Source of the DNA: QHXQ01 sp038322995
Lineage (GTDB): Bacteria; Acidobacteriota; Blastocatellia; Pyrinomonadales; Pyrinomonadaceae
Reading direction: 5' to 3'
Length of the DNA: 56,408 nucleotides
NCBI GenBank assembly: GCA_038322995.1
Contig: JBBQGM010000019.1
Span: 1-56,408, forward strand
Position numbers and translations under genes: made by a program. Of the stretch, positions 19,060 to 27,862 are shown piece after piece (position 1 is the first letter of the stretch; the number at the start of each line of letters is the position of its first letter). The notes below the pieces were generated by a model. The model did no database searches and had not been told where the DNA came from. It saw nothing but the letters and a program-made list of their open reading frames with translations.

Positions 19060-19222
19060 ACTGTCAGCATCGTAGAGAACCGGCCGCACACCGGTCAAGT
19101 GGGCAAGACGGACTAGCTCTGTTGGCTAGGTGATAGGCGGCAAGGTAGTTGCGTCCAATTTTACCTGCGCTGCTTGCTCGCTAAGGCCACTGGCCCGCCG
19201 CTGCCCGTTAACTGCCTACCGT

Positions 19223-19969
19223 TTACGGCGCACTACTTTCAATTGTTTCCAATTCCTTGAGCGCGTGGCACGCGGCGTCGGTCTCAGCGGCCTTGATGGT
19301 CGGGCCTGTGCCGCGCGTCGTGTACTCGTCCCAACAAACCTCGACGTAGAAGATGCGACTGTGCGGCGGCCCCGCCGTCTCGAGCACGTTGTAGGTGGGT
19401 GCGGTGCGATAGCGCGCCTGCACGCGCTCCTGCAACAGCGTCTTGTGATCGGCGGCGGCGGCCGATTCAGGACTCGTCGTCGCCAACTCCGGCGCGAGCG
19501 CACGCCGCACGAAGGTGACCGCCGCGTCGAAGCCCCCGTCAAGATAGATAGCCCCCAGCAGGGCCTCGAACACATCGGCGAGGAGCGCCCGCTTGCGCCG
19601 GCCGCCCGTCTTCTCTTCGCCGCGCCCGACACGCAGGTGCGCGCCGATGCCGAGTCGTTTACCGACGCGCGCCAGCGTCGCTGTGCTGACGAGCCGGTGC
19701 TTCATCCGCGAGAGATCGCCTTCGCTGAGATCAGGATGTACGCAGAACAGGTCGTGCGCGATGACCAGCCCGAGCACCGAGTCGCCGACGAATTCGAGCG
19801 CCTCGTTGTGCAGGTGGCGGGCCTGCTCCTCTTCGCCGGGCTTGACCTGTTCGTGCGCCCACGAGCGATGCGAGACGGCGCGCTCCAACCACGTGCGGTC
19901 ACAGAAGGTATAACCGAGCGTCGCTTCGAGCGTCGCTAGATCGAGGACGACCGGATCAGTTTCTTTCAC
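19223..19969 (-). CDS. rnc: Ribonuclease III
   Basis: RNase III cleaves double-stranded RNA during rRNA and mRNA processing. The catalytic signature NEALEFVGDSVLGL is present, followed by GDLSRMKHRLVS and ADVFEALLGAIYLDGG with the second metal-binding acidic residues. A C-terminal double-stranded RNA-binding domain ends GPTIKAAETDAACHALKEL. I start at GTG 19967-19969, giving the usual length of 248 residues with a weak GCAGG site. The frame is open to GTG 20071, which would overlap the upstream TPR-like gene by 41 bases and add an unconserved N-terminus. It is probably cotranscribed with that gene. Confidence 0.93.
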   Translation of the reverse strand: MKETDPVVLDLATLEATLGYTFCDRTWLERAVSHRSWAHEQVKPGEEEQARHLHNEALEFVGDSVLGLVIAHDLFCVHPDLSEGDLSRMKHRLVSTATLARVGKRLGIGAHLRVGRGEEKTGGRRKRALLADVFEALLGAIYLDGGFDAAVTFVRRALAPELATTSPESAAAADHKTLLQERVQARYRTAPTYNVLETAGPPHSRIFYVEVCWDEYTTRGTGPTIKAAETDAACHALKELETIESSAP

Positions 19970-20030
19970 GATGCCTGCGATTGTACCAGACGAGTTGGTG
20001 AGCGCGAGATAAGTTTTGCCGATAATGCGC

Positions 20031-21044
20031 TCAAGGCAGGTTAGCTTCGGGCAGAGGTTGCTTGATGACACTGGTTAGTAGTTCGTCCAGCCCGGTGGTC
20101 GCGTTGTCGTGGCGTGCCTGGTAGAGCGCGGTCAACTCTTGCAGCCAGCGTGGCCGGGTGCCGTTGTACTGCGGATCGTTTTGACTGAAGGCGACAGCCC
20201 GCGCGTAGGCATCGATCATGCGGTCGAGTACGGGGAAAATTTTGGCGAGGGCAGCCTGGCTCTCAGGCGTGGCCTCTTTGGCCGCGAAGCGGGCGGCGAA
20301 GTCCTGCGCGAGCGGCTCATACTCGCTCTTAGCATAGGCGGCGGCGAGGCGCGCATAGACCGTCGGCGCGTGTCTGATCGCGCCCTCACTCAGCGCCGCC
20401 TTGCGCAAATAAGCGACCGCTTCACCGGGCGCAGTTTTCACTAATAGGTCGCCGATGACGAAGTTGAAATAAGCACCCGCGTCGGCGGCATTGGCGAACG
20501 GTTGCCAGTCGGCCGCCTGCTGGCCCGTTTCAAGTTGGCTGACGCTGGCGCGGGCCAGGGCAAGCGCATCGGCTCTGACCGCATCGTCGCCCGCGCCGGT
20601 GGCCAGATAGGCGGCCGAGGCGAGTTCGAGCAAAACCTTGACGTTCTCCGGTTCGTCCGCCCGCACCTGCTGCCCGACGGCATAAGCCTCGGTGTAGTTT
20701 TTCTCTTGATAGAGCAGTTGTTTGAAGCGTGCCTTGCGCACCGCCGGTTCATAGAGCGCGAGCCAACGGCGCACATGCGTGGCATACTCGTCGTGCGGAT
20801 ACTGTGTCACATACTCTTTGCCTGCCTCGTAAGCCGCGCGCTGGTTCTGTTTGATGTTGGCACGCCAGCGTTCGTAGAGTTGGGCCTGCGCCTCCGTAAT
20901 CTGCGGTGTGGGCGTGGGCGTCTGTGCGGTAGTGGGGATGAACGCACAACAGAACAATGCCGCGAGCAGCCAGCCGAGTTGTTGACCGGCGCGGCGAGTG
21001 GGCCGGGTGGCCGGCGCGGGCACATTAGCAATGAGGGATAGCAT
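20031..21044 (-). CDS. Secreted TPR-like protein (paralogue A)
   Basis: This 337-residue protein has a signal or anchor segment near 24-41 (WLLAALFCCAFIPTTAQ). The rest is alpha-helical with degenerate repeat spacing (YVTQYPHDEYATHVRRW, NYTEAYAVGQQVRADEPENV). Its C-terminal third matches the protein encoded upstream at 21160-22365: MIDAYARAVAFS, then LYQARHDNATTGLDELL, against IIDAYARAIAYS, then LYKSRHNNSETGLNEML. Two adjacent genes thus arose by duplication. No known enzymatic motif is present. A periplasmic scaffold role is possible but unproven. Confidence 0.7.
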   Translation of the reverse strand: MLSLIANVPAPATRPTRRAGQQLGWLLAALFCCAFIPTTAQTPTPTPQITEAQAQLYERWRANIKQNQRAAYEAGKEYVTQYPHDEYATHVRRWLALYEPAVRKARFKQLLYQEKNYTEAYAVGQQVRADEPENVKVLLELASAAYLATGAGDDAVRADALALARASVSQLETGQQAADWQPFANAADAGAYFNFVIGDLLVKTAPGEAVAYLRKAALSEGAIRHAPTVYARLAAAYAKSEYEPLAQDFAARFAAKEATPESQAALAKIFPVLDRMIDAYARAVAFSQNDPQYNGTRPRWLQELTALYQARHDNATTGLDELLTSVIKQPLPEANLP

Positions 21045-21159
21045 CGGTTCCTATCATGACCAAACAGAAGCGGCTTGTGTGTGCAAACGCCGGACGCATC
21101 GTTTGACTGAACGATACATCCGGCGTTTGCGCATGCGACTAGAACAGCTTGGGGAAAAC

Positions 21160-22365
21160 TTAAGCGTGATGCCGCTTCACGGGCGGCTTCTTCGTCGGCG
21201 GCATCGGCTTCGGCGTCGCGGTTGCGGCCGGCTGCGCCGGCTTGGGCTGCGTGGCCATAGGCTGTGCGGCCATGGGCGACGCGGTGGTCGTGGGCATGGT
21301 CGTCATCGGCGGCTTCGTGCCCGTTGGGCTGTCACCGCTGGGAGCGCCCGCAGGCGTTTCCGCCGGTAGCGTGGTCAGCGGTTCCGTGACGAGCAGCGGC
21401 GTGGTCTTAATTGCCGCCAGCATTTCGTTCAGCCCGGTTTCGGAATTGTTGTGCCGCGACTTATAAAGTTCGGTCAGCGTCTTCATCAAGTCGGCTTTCC
21501 CTGCTTGCTGCTCAGGCTTCGTGCTGTAGGCGATGGCACGGGCATAGGCATCAATGATGCGGTCGATGGTTTGATTGATGTTCGCCAGCACAAGCTTGCT
21601 CTCGTCCGTCTCCGTGGTAAAGCCCGCATATTTTTTAGAGAGCGTTTTATACTCGTCCTCATAAGTCCTGGCCAAGAGCGTGTAGGTACTCGGCTCCTCT
21701 TTAACGGAAGTGGCTGACTGCGCCAGTTTAATCAAGCGCGGCGTCGTCTCAGCCGGGTTGCTGGCTACGTTGAGCGCAGCCAGCACGTATTCCATCCAAC
21801 TCTGCGCCTCTTCTTTACTCTTGAAGAGATAACTGTCGGCAGTCTTACCGGCTTGGAGCAGTTGCAGTGCTTGTTGCGCTAAGTTGCGCGCGTCGCCGGT
21901 GAAAGCCGGGTTCTTGTTCGTGGCGACCGCTTGATAAGCAGACCAGGCACCGATGATCGTTATCTTTACATCATCGGGAGTCTTAGCCAGAATCTGTTTG
22001 GCGTCAGCTACGGCTTCAGGATACCGGCCCTTCTCATAATCTCCCGCCAGTTTGTTCCGGATGGCTAGGTCGCCAACCGCCGTATCGTAAATGTCAATGA
22101 ACTTCTGCACCGCTTTGGAATAGGTATCGTCGCAGGCAGCGCCATACTTTTGGATGTACGTGCCGGCAACTTCGCGGGCGTGCTTCTGCGCGGCGGCGTC
22201 GCCCTTCTTGCTGTTGTAATAGTCGGTGTATAGGGTGGTGCGCGCTTCCTCTTCACAGATGCTCTGCGCGGCGGGTGCGGCGGTGGGGGTGGCTTGCGCG
22301 AACGTTGGCAGCGTGCATGCCGTGGCGAGCGCGGCCAAACTGAGGAGTCGAATCATCGTCTTCAT
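21160..22365 (-). CDS. Secreted TPR-like protein (paralogue B) with Pro/Lys-rich tail
   Basis: From ATG 22363-22365 (GGAGG ten bases upstream) the product is 401 residues. It begins with a signal peptide ending near TFAQA. The helical body resembles paralogue A at 20031-21044. A tail of about 60 residues is rich in Pro, Thr, Met, Ala and Lys and ends KKPPVKRHHA, suggesting a flexible or wall-associating end. The open frame reaches 119 codons further upstream, but that part is arginine-rich shadow sequence without a ribosome site. Function unknown. Confidence 0.72.
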   Translation of the reverse strand: MKTMIRLLSLAALATACTLPTFAQATPTAAPAAQSICEEEARTTLYTDYYNSKKGDAAAQKHAREVAGTYIQKYGAACDDTYSKAVQKFIDIYDTAVGDLAIRNKLAGDYEKGRYPEAVADAKQILAKTPDDVKITIIGAWSAYQAVATNKNPAFTGDARNLAQQALQLLQAGKTADSYLFKSKEEAQSWMEYVLAALNVASNPAETTPRLIKLAQSATSVKEEPSTYTLLARTYEDEYKTLSKKYAGFTTETDESKLVLANINQTIDRIIDAYARAIAYSTKPEQQAGKADLMKTLTELYKSRHNNSETGLNEMLAAIKTTPLLVTEPLTTLPAETPAGAPSGDSPTGTKPPMTTMPTTTASPMAAQPMATQPKPAQPAATATPKPMPPTKKPPVKRHHA

Positions 22366-22753
22366 TGTGGGCTTCCCTCCAAGCGATCTTCGTTGGCTAA
22401 AAATTTTGGCGGCGCGCGTCGGTGTCCCGTTTCGCGTGTCCCTCAGATGCGCTGGTGGAGCGCGTAGTTGCCGCTCATCTAGTGCACGGCGAACCGTGTG
22501 AAACCGGCCATCGGGGGAGTGGCAGTGAATTGACTTGCGACTGTTTCGGATGCTGCGACAACGCGATGCGCCGTGATACTGCAACAGGCCAGCGAACAGT
22601 GTCAAGCACGAACAGCACAGCGCGCCCGCACAGTTTGCCACCTGTTCACCGCCTGGCCGCAGCCGGTAAAAAGACACCGCGCCGCGCTCCTTTGTTCCCT
22701 GGCATGAAGCAGCGCGGCGCACGTGGCTGAAGCATTATAAACTGACGACAATT
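22366..22753. other. Intergenic region holding a promoter region and a terminator
   Basis: This 388-base gap lies between the PBP-like gene upstream and paralogue B downstream, both on the minus strand. It holds the terminator described at 22668-22720. A promoter for paralogue B is expected but I see no convincing pair of hexamers. No coding frame is supported. Confidence 0.4.
22668..22720 (-). terminator. Terminator after the penicillin-binding protein gene
   Basis: The arms gcgccgcgct (22679-22688) and agcgcggcgc (22711-22720) are perfect complements. On the minus strand the stem is followed after a few bases by five T residues (complement of 22668-22672). The loop is long at 22 bases. Confidence 0.5.
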
Positions 22754-24430
22754 TTATTGCGGTTCGTTCGGATGCACACGGCGCGGGCGGGCGTCGCCGG
22801 TGGACGGCGGCGGCTTGACCGGCGGCTGTGCGGGCTTTATCACCGGCTGTGCCGGGCCGCTGGGTAGCTTTACATTGGGGTAGACCGGAGTCGTTTGCAC
22901 GGGTTGCAACGAGGGCTTGACGTTGTTGCCGGTCGCACCGTTCGTGGCATCGTCCGTCGGGGCCGCAGTGCTAAACGCTTCAGAAGCGGCGGCGGCGTTC
23001 TCTTCGGCGTCCTCTTCGTTGACGGCAGCGGCCGTCGCGGCGTCAATATGCGGGCGCGGTGCAAGGATGTCCGGCGTCAACGTATAGGCCGGCCGGTTGC
23101 CGCGTTTGCCAAAGCGGTAAGCGAGCGACTTGTAGATTTGGCCGGCGATCCAGACCGTTGCGTGCTGGCGCGCGTCCGGCCCCCGGCCAACGACGGCGAT
23201 AGCGAGTTGCGGGTCTTCCACCGGCGCGTAAGATGCGAACAGACCAACCCAACCGTTCTGCTGGATGCACGTGCCGGTCTTGCCCGCGATGGTCTCGCTC
23301 GTATCGAAGGCGCGTTTGCCCGTGCCGTAAGCGACCGCTCCAACCATGCCCGGCAGCATACGCCGCAGATACTCTTGCGGGATGTTCAACTGCCGGCGCA
23401 CCTCCGGCTTGAAATGTATGTTCTCATCGGGCGTGCGCGGCAGGTGCGGCGTCAAGAGCGTCCCGCCGTTGGCGAAGACCGAGGCGATGGCGGCCAACTG
23501 CACGGGTGTGACCTCAAAGTCGTCGCCGTGCGAACCCATGTGATTGACCGCGTAGCCCTGTTTGAAAAGTGGCACGCGGCCCGTGTACTCGTTCGCATGA
23601 TTGATGCCGCTGCGCTCACCGAAGCCCAACTGCCGCGCGTAGCTGACCATGCGCTCGAAGCCGACGCGCCCACTGACGTTCTGGAAGTAGCCGTTGTTCG
23701 AGAAGGCGAGCGCGTCCGTCAGGTCGAGCCGGTTGCTGCTGACAGAGATGAGCGATGCTTCCTGTAGCGGATCGATCACGTGCTCGCTCAGGCCGGCGAG
23801 GCCGGTGATGAGTTTGATCGTGGAGCAAGGCTTGAAGCCACGCCGCACCGCCCATTCTTGATTGACAATAGAATAGATGCGCCCGCTTTTCGGGTCCATG
23901 ACGACGACTGAAGCGAGATGATTGCCGAGGGCATTGACGGCCGCGCGGCGCACTTCCAAGTCTTCGCCGGTCGTGTCATCGCGCGCAATGTTGGCCGCCA
24001 CTTCGTCGCGCAAGGCTTGCTCGGCGGCGCGGGCCCGCGCGATGGCGGCGAGTCGGGCCAATTCCGCGCGCCGTCGGGCTTCGGCCGCGAGCCGTGCTTG
24101 CAACAACTGTTCGCGGCGCGACATGCGTCGCCCGCCCCGTCTGCCGGTGCGCGCATCAGCCTGCTCTGCGCGCTCGCGTTGCCGCCGCTCGGCGCGCGTC
24201 TCCTGCGCGGCCGTTTTCGGCCGCGCCGTCTTCTCACGTCCCTTGGCAGCGCGTTCGACGCGCCCGCCACGCTTATCCGCGCGGGCCGACTTGGCCGTCT
24301 TGGCCGTCTTGGCCGATTTAGCCGCAGCAGCCGGTTTACCCTTGCGCCCACGGGCGGCGGATGTGCTGGCTGTTAGACTGAGACAAAGGGCGAGCAGAAG
24401 TAGCGTCGGGGCGATACGGGTTCGCGTCAT
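22754..24430 (-). CDS. Penicillin-binding transpeptidase-domain protein with basic coiled-coil N-terminus
   Basis: From ATG 24428-24430 the protein has 558 residues. After a signal peptide (to about 27), residues 28-150 are extremely rich in Lys, Arg and Ala and predicted helical. The transpeptidase domain follows with all three active-site motifs: STIK (S203-K206), SNN (244-246) and KTG (384-386). It ends in a Pro-rich tail. It acts on peptidoglycan or a similar substrate in the periplasm. The PBP2/FtsI dimerisation domain is absent, so it is not a standard cell-division PBP; a class D beta-lactamase relative is possible. No mre or fts genes are nearby. GAGAGG precedes the start. Confidence 0.82.
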   Translation of the reverse strand: MTRTRIAPTLLLLALCLSLTASTSAARGRKGKPAAAAKSAKTAKTAKSARADKRGGRVERAAKGREKTARPKTAAQETRAERRQRERAEQADARTGRRGGRRMSRREQLLQARLAAEARRRAELARLAAIARARAAEQALRDEVAANIARDDTTGEDLEVRRAAVNALGNHLASVVVMDPKSGRIYSIVNQEWAVRRGFKPCSTIKLITGLAGLSEHVIDPLQEASLISVSSNRLDLTDALAFSNNGYFQNVSGRVGFERMVSYARQLGFGERSGINHANEYTGRVPLFKQGYAVNHMGSHGDDFEVTPVQLAAIASVFANGGTLLTPHLPRTPDENIHFKPEVRRQLNIPQEYLRRMLPGMVGAVAYGTGKRAFDTSETIAGKTGTCIQQNGWVGLFASYAPVEDPQLAIAVVGRGPDARQHATVWIAGQIYKSLAYRFGKRGNRPAYTLTPDILAPRPHIDAATAAAVNEEDAEENAAAASEAFSTAAPTDDATNGATGNNVKPSLQPVQTTPVYPNVKLPSGPAQPVIKPAQPPVKPPPSTGDARPRRVHPNEPQ

Positions 24431-24816
24431 CAGTAAACCTCTCTGGCGGGCAAAGGGGATAAGCGGCGTGCGTTTTAGGACAGAGCAGACCACCATCCAA
24501 ACTTAATCCTCAAGTGGCGTTGTCGTTCCGGCCAGAGACCCGCGCCGGGGCCGCGCCAACGAAAAGTCCTACTACGATAAGTCGGCGGCAAGCCGGACAG
24601 CAGCTTTTCCCTGACTCAAAGGCTTAAACTAAACGTTCCGCTCTGGCTGGAAAGGGGAGACAAAGCCCCCACGATCTCCGGGGGGTTTGCGCAGGAGACG
24701 CTTGCGACTATAACATCTGCCTTCACCGACGGCAATAATTAACTTTAACTGCCGACTAGCGCCGCGTTGATGCTTTTCGACTTAACGCGGCGCGCGGCCG
24801 AGACAACCGTTACCCG
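24431..24816. other. Divergent intergenic region with a hairpin ahead of the kinase gene
   Basis: The 386 bases separate the divergent PBP-like and histidine kinase genes. Perfect ten-base arms gcgccgcgtt (24759-24768) and aacgcggcgc (24784-24793) form a hairpin that ends 23 bases before the kinase ATG, where it could affect translation. A weaker C-run/G-run hairpin lies around 24664-24688. I do not recognise a riboswitch class. Confidence 0.45.
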
Positions 24817-26346
24817 ATGCAGGCGCTCAACCCATTTAATAGTTTTCGTGTCCGGCTGCTTCTAGTGCTGGCGCTCCTGCTCATCGCCACGCTCGGCGTG
24901 CAGTTCTTTTTGAATCGCCGCGCCGAGCAGCGGGTTGCCCGCCGGATCGCTGCGCAGGAACAGGCCCTCGCCGCCGGCATCTCGCTCGCGGTGCAAAGCT
25001 TCTCCTCAACCGAGCGCTTGAAAGACCTCGATAAGAACGGCCAGTTCTTGCAGCGCGAGAAGCAGGCCGGGCGCATCACGAACGTGCTGATCGTGCGCGA
25101 CGATGGCGACGTGCCCGGCGGCGGGGTTGATCCGGAAGACATCATTGACGACAGTCTCGACCCCGCCTATAACCCGGAGCGGCTCGACGACGGTACTGAT
25201 CGTTATATGAAGCTGGCACAAGTGCCGCTCCCGCGCATCGTCAATGCGGCGCAGGCGAATCTGAGCCAGCCCATCGCCGGCGAACAGGTTGCCTTCACCA
25301 TCCCGGCGCAGACCGACAAGGGCCGCTACAACATCATCATCGTGCTCGGCTCAGCCCATATTCGCGACCGCGCTGCGCTCTGGCAATCGGCCCGCACGCT
25401 CTTACCCACGCTCTCCGTCCTCCTCGTCGCCACGTTGGTCACGATCTTTCTCGTGTGGCGCTTCACCCAACCGATTCAAGACTTGTCGCACGCCGCGCAA
25501 CGTGTCGCGGCCGGCGACTTTAACTTCCGCGTGCCCGCCGCCCGCCGCTCCGACGAGATGGGCGCGCTGGCCCGCGTCTTCAACGAAATGATCGCGCGCC
25601 TGGGTCGCCTGCGCGAACTTGAAGCGCAACTCCATCAAGCGGAACGCTCGGCCGTGGTCGGCCGCCTCGCCTCCGCTATCGCCCACGAGGTGCGTAATCC
25701 ACTCAACTACATCAACCTCACGCTCGATCACCTGCGCAGCGCGCTCGCGCCCGCCGATCCCGAACGTCGCGCCGTCGTTGAGCGCCTGACGGATCAACTC
25801 AAGGTCGAAGTGCAACGCATCAACGTGCGCATCTCGGAATTTTTAAGTTACTCCCGCCCGGCGCGGCTCGACCCGCGCCCGCTTGATCTGCGCGCGGCCG
25901 TCAACGATGCGCTGCGGCTCGTCGAACAACAGGCGGCTGAGCGCCGCATCGAGACGCGCGTCGAAGCTGCGGGCGATATTCCGGCGGTGCAAGGCGACGC
26001 CGAATCTTTACGTTCGCTCTTCACAAACCTTATCATCAACGGCGTGCAGGCGATGGAAGGCAACGGTGCAGGCGGGCGTTTGACGATCACGCTCGTCCAC
26101 GACGAACCGGGTCGCGTCCGCGTCGATATCGCGGACACCGGCCGCGGCATCGCGCCCGCAGATATCTCGCAAGTTTTCGAGCCGTATTTTTCTACCAAAG
26201 AGACCGGCACAGGTCTCGGTCTCGCCATCGCCAAAAAGGCCGTGGACGATCACGGCGGCACCATCACCGTCCACAGCAAACAAGGCGAGGGCACGACGTT
26301 CACGATCACATTACCAACGGAAGAGAGGTCAGAGGTCAGAGGTTAG
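24817..26346 (+). CDS. Membrane sensor histidine kinase, NtrB-like
   Basis: The 509 residues have two membrane segments (about 12-31 and 195-215) flanking an extracytoplasmic sensor region. A HAMP linker follows (216-268). The dimerisation/phosphoacceptor domain carries H290 in AIAHEVRNPLNYI, and the ATPase domain has N404/N408, DTGRG (440-444) and GTGLGLA (464-470). It would phosphorylate the sigma-54 activator encoded 56 bases downstream. The final residues EERSEVRG are encoded by heptad repeat 3, whose left arm contains the stop codon. The signal sensed is unknown. Confidence 0.93.
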   Translation: MQALNPFNSFRVRLLLVLALLLIATLGVQFFLNRRAEQRVARRIAAQEQALAAGISLAVQSFSSTERLKDLDKNGQFLQREKQAGRITNVLIVRDDGDVPGGGVDPEDIIDDSLDPAYNPERLDDGTDRYMKLAQVPLPRIVNAAQANLSQPIAGEQVAFTIPAQTDKGRYNIIIVLGSAHIRDRAALWQSARTLLPTLSVLLVATLVTIFLVWRFTQPIQDLSHAAQRVAAGDFNFRVPAARRSDEMGALARVFNEMIARLGRLRELEAQLHQAERSAVVGRLASAIAHEVRNPLNYINLTLDHLRSALAPADPERRAVVERLTDQLKVEVQRINVRISEFLSYSRPARLDPRPLDLRAAVNDALRLVEQQAAERRIETRVEAAGDIPAVQGDAESLRSLFTNLIINGVQAMEGNGAGGRLTITLVHDEPGRVRVDIADTGRGIAPADISQVFEPYFSTKETGTGLGLAIAKKAVDDHGGTITVHSKQGEGTTFTITLPTEERSEVRG

Positions 26347-26392
26347 AGGTCAGTAAAGATAACTTTTAGCTGACCTCTAACCTCTGACCTCT
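26331..26392. repeat. Heptad inverted repeat 3 (GAGGTCA type)
   Basis: Perfect 23-base arms (26331-26353 and 26370-26392) consist of GAGGTCA-like units in seven-base phase around a 16-base loop. The kinase stop codon TAG 26344-26346 is inside the left arm. The element fills most of the gap to the response regulator gene. The hairpin is strong and could lower expression of the downstream gene or stabilise the upstream message. Confidence 0.85.
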
Positions 26393-26402
26393 GAGGTTTC
26401 GC

Positions 26403-27764
26403 ATGGCACGCAAAAACATACTCGTAGTTGACGACGAAAAGGCGCAGCGGGAAATTCTGGAGATGATCCTGTCAAGCGAAGGCTATGAGGTGACGCCCGC
26501 CGCGTCGGGCGAGGCCGCGCTTCGGCTCGCGCGCGAGAAGCGCTTCGATCTCGCGCTGACCGATCTCAAGATGACCGGCATGGACGGCATCGAGTTGCTG
26601 CAAAAGCTGCTCACGCACGACTCCTCGATCATCGTCATTCTACTCACGGCCCACGGCTCGATTGATTCGGCCAAGGATGCGCTCCGGCGCGGCGCGTTCG
26701 ACTATCTCGAAAAACCCTACGACCGCGTCACGCTGCTCGACACCATCCGCCGCGCCCTGGGGCGGCTCGACGTGCTCGACATGGAGATCGTCTCCGCCTC
26801 GCCGGAAATGGAATCGGTCAAGAAAATGATTCTCAAGGTCGCGCGCTCGTCCTCAACCGTGCTCATACGCGGTGAGTCCGGCACGGGCAAAGAGTTGATC
26901 GCCCGCGCGATTCACAACCAAAGCCCGCGCGCTACCGAGATGTTCCAGGCCGTCAACTGCGCCGCGATCAATGAGAACCTGCTTGAATCAGAGCTATTCG
27001 GGCACGAGCGCGGTTCGTTCACCGGCGCGCACGCTGAGAAGAAGGGTTTGTTTGAAGTGGCCGACAAAGGCACGCTCTTTCTCGACGAGATCGGCGAATT
27101 GGACATCAGCATGCAGGCGAAGTTGCTGCGCGCCTTGCAGGAACGTGAGATCAGGCGCGTCGGCGGCACACGGCCGATCAAGATTGACGTACACGTTGTC
27201 GGCGCGACGAACCGCGATCTGCGCGCGATGGTCTCCGATGGTCGCTTCCGCGACGATCTCTACTATCGCATTAACGTCCTCTCGATTGACGTGCCGCCGC
27301 TGCGCGAACGGCGCGACGACATCCCCGTGCTGATCGATTATTTTCTGAAGAAGCACACGCGCAACACGTCGCGCTTGATTCGCGGCCTCACGCCCGACGC
27401 GCGCAGCGTCATGCTCGACTACGGTTGGCCCGGCAATGTGCGCCAACTCGAATCCGCCATCGAGCGCGCGATTCTGCTCGCGGAGAACGATCTGATCACG
27501 GTCGAAGACTTGCCGCTCGAAGTCCGGCAGGAAGCGCGCCCAGCCAGCGAAGGCGTGTTCAAGCTGCCGCCCGAAGGCATCTCCTTCGAGGATTTTGAGC
27601 GCGCCCTGATCATGCAAGCGATGGAGCGCACCGACTACAACATCACCAAGTCGGCCAAGCTGCTCGGCCTGACGTTCCGCACGCTGCAATACCGCTTGGA
27701 AAAGTTCGGCATCAAACGCCCTGACAAGAAAAATGCGGCCGAAGATGACGAGGAGGCAGAGTGA
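26403..27764 (+). CDS. Sigma-54-dependent response regulator, NtrC family
   Basis: This 453-residue protein has a receiver domain (1-120) with phospho-acceptor D54 in LTDLKM and K104. The AAA+ domain has Walker A GESGTGKE at 157-164, the sigma-54 loop at 204-209 and Walker B TLFLDEIGE near 224-232. A Fis-type helix-turn-helix ends it (TKSAKLLGLTFRTLQYRLEKFG). The sigma-54 loop reads GSFTGA rather than the usual GAFTGA. It pairs with the kinase just upstream. Targets are unknown; no -24/-12 promoter was recognised nearby. Confidence 0.95.
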   Translation: MARKNILVVDDEKAQREILEMILSSEGYEVTPAASGEAALRLAREKRFDLALTDLKMTGMDGIELLQKLLTHDSSIIVILLTAHGSIDSAKDALRRGAFDYLEKPYDRVTLLDTIRRALGRLDVLDMEIVSASPEMESVKKMILKVARSSSTVLIRGESGTGKELIARAIHNQSPRATEMFQAVNCAAINENLLESELFGHERGSFTGAHAEKKGLFEVADKGTLFLDEIGELDISMQAKLLRALQEREIRRVGGTRPIKIDVHVVGATNRDLRAMVSDGRFRDDLYYRINVLSIDVPPLRERRDDIPVLIDYFLKKHTRNTSRLIRGLTPDARSVMLDYGWPGNVRQLESAIERAILLAENDLITVEDLPLEVRQEARPASEGVFKLPPEGISFEDFERALIMQAMERTDYNITKSAKLLGLTFRTLQYRLEKFGIKRPDKKNAAEDDEEAE

Positions 27765-27862
27765 ACGACAATCTCAGACCGCCGGTTCAAGCGATGCTTG
27801 CAAGGTTGGAGATTTACGACGTTCTTCATGCAGCACATCATTTGTTTCGGCGGAGGTTATTC

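Noticed and set aside
24590..24700. Possible riboswitch upstream of the kinase gene
   Set aside because: Some paired G/C runs exist, but no known aptamer core is recognisable and the flanking genes suggest no ligand.
26331..26392. Repeats considered as a CRISPR remnant
   Set aside because: Units are seven bases in direct phase with inverted arms and no spacers of constant length; no cas genes are present.
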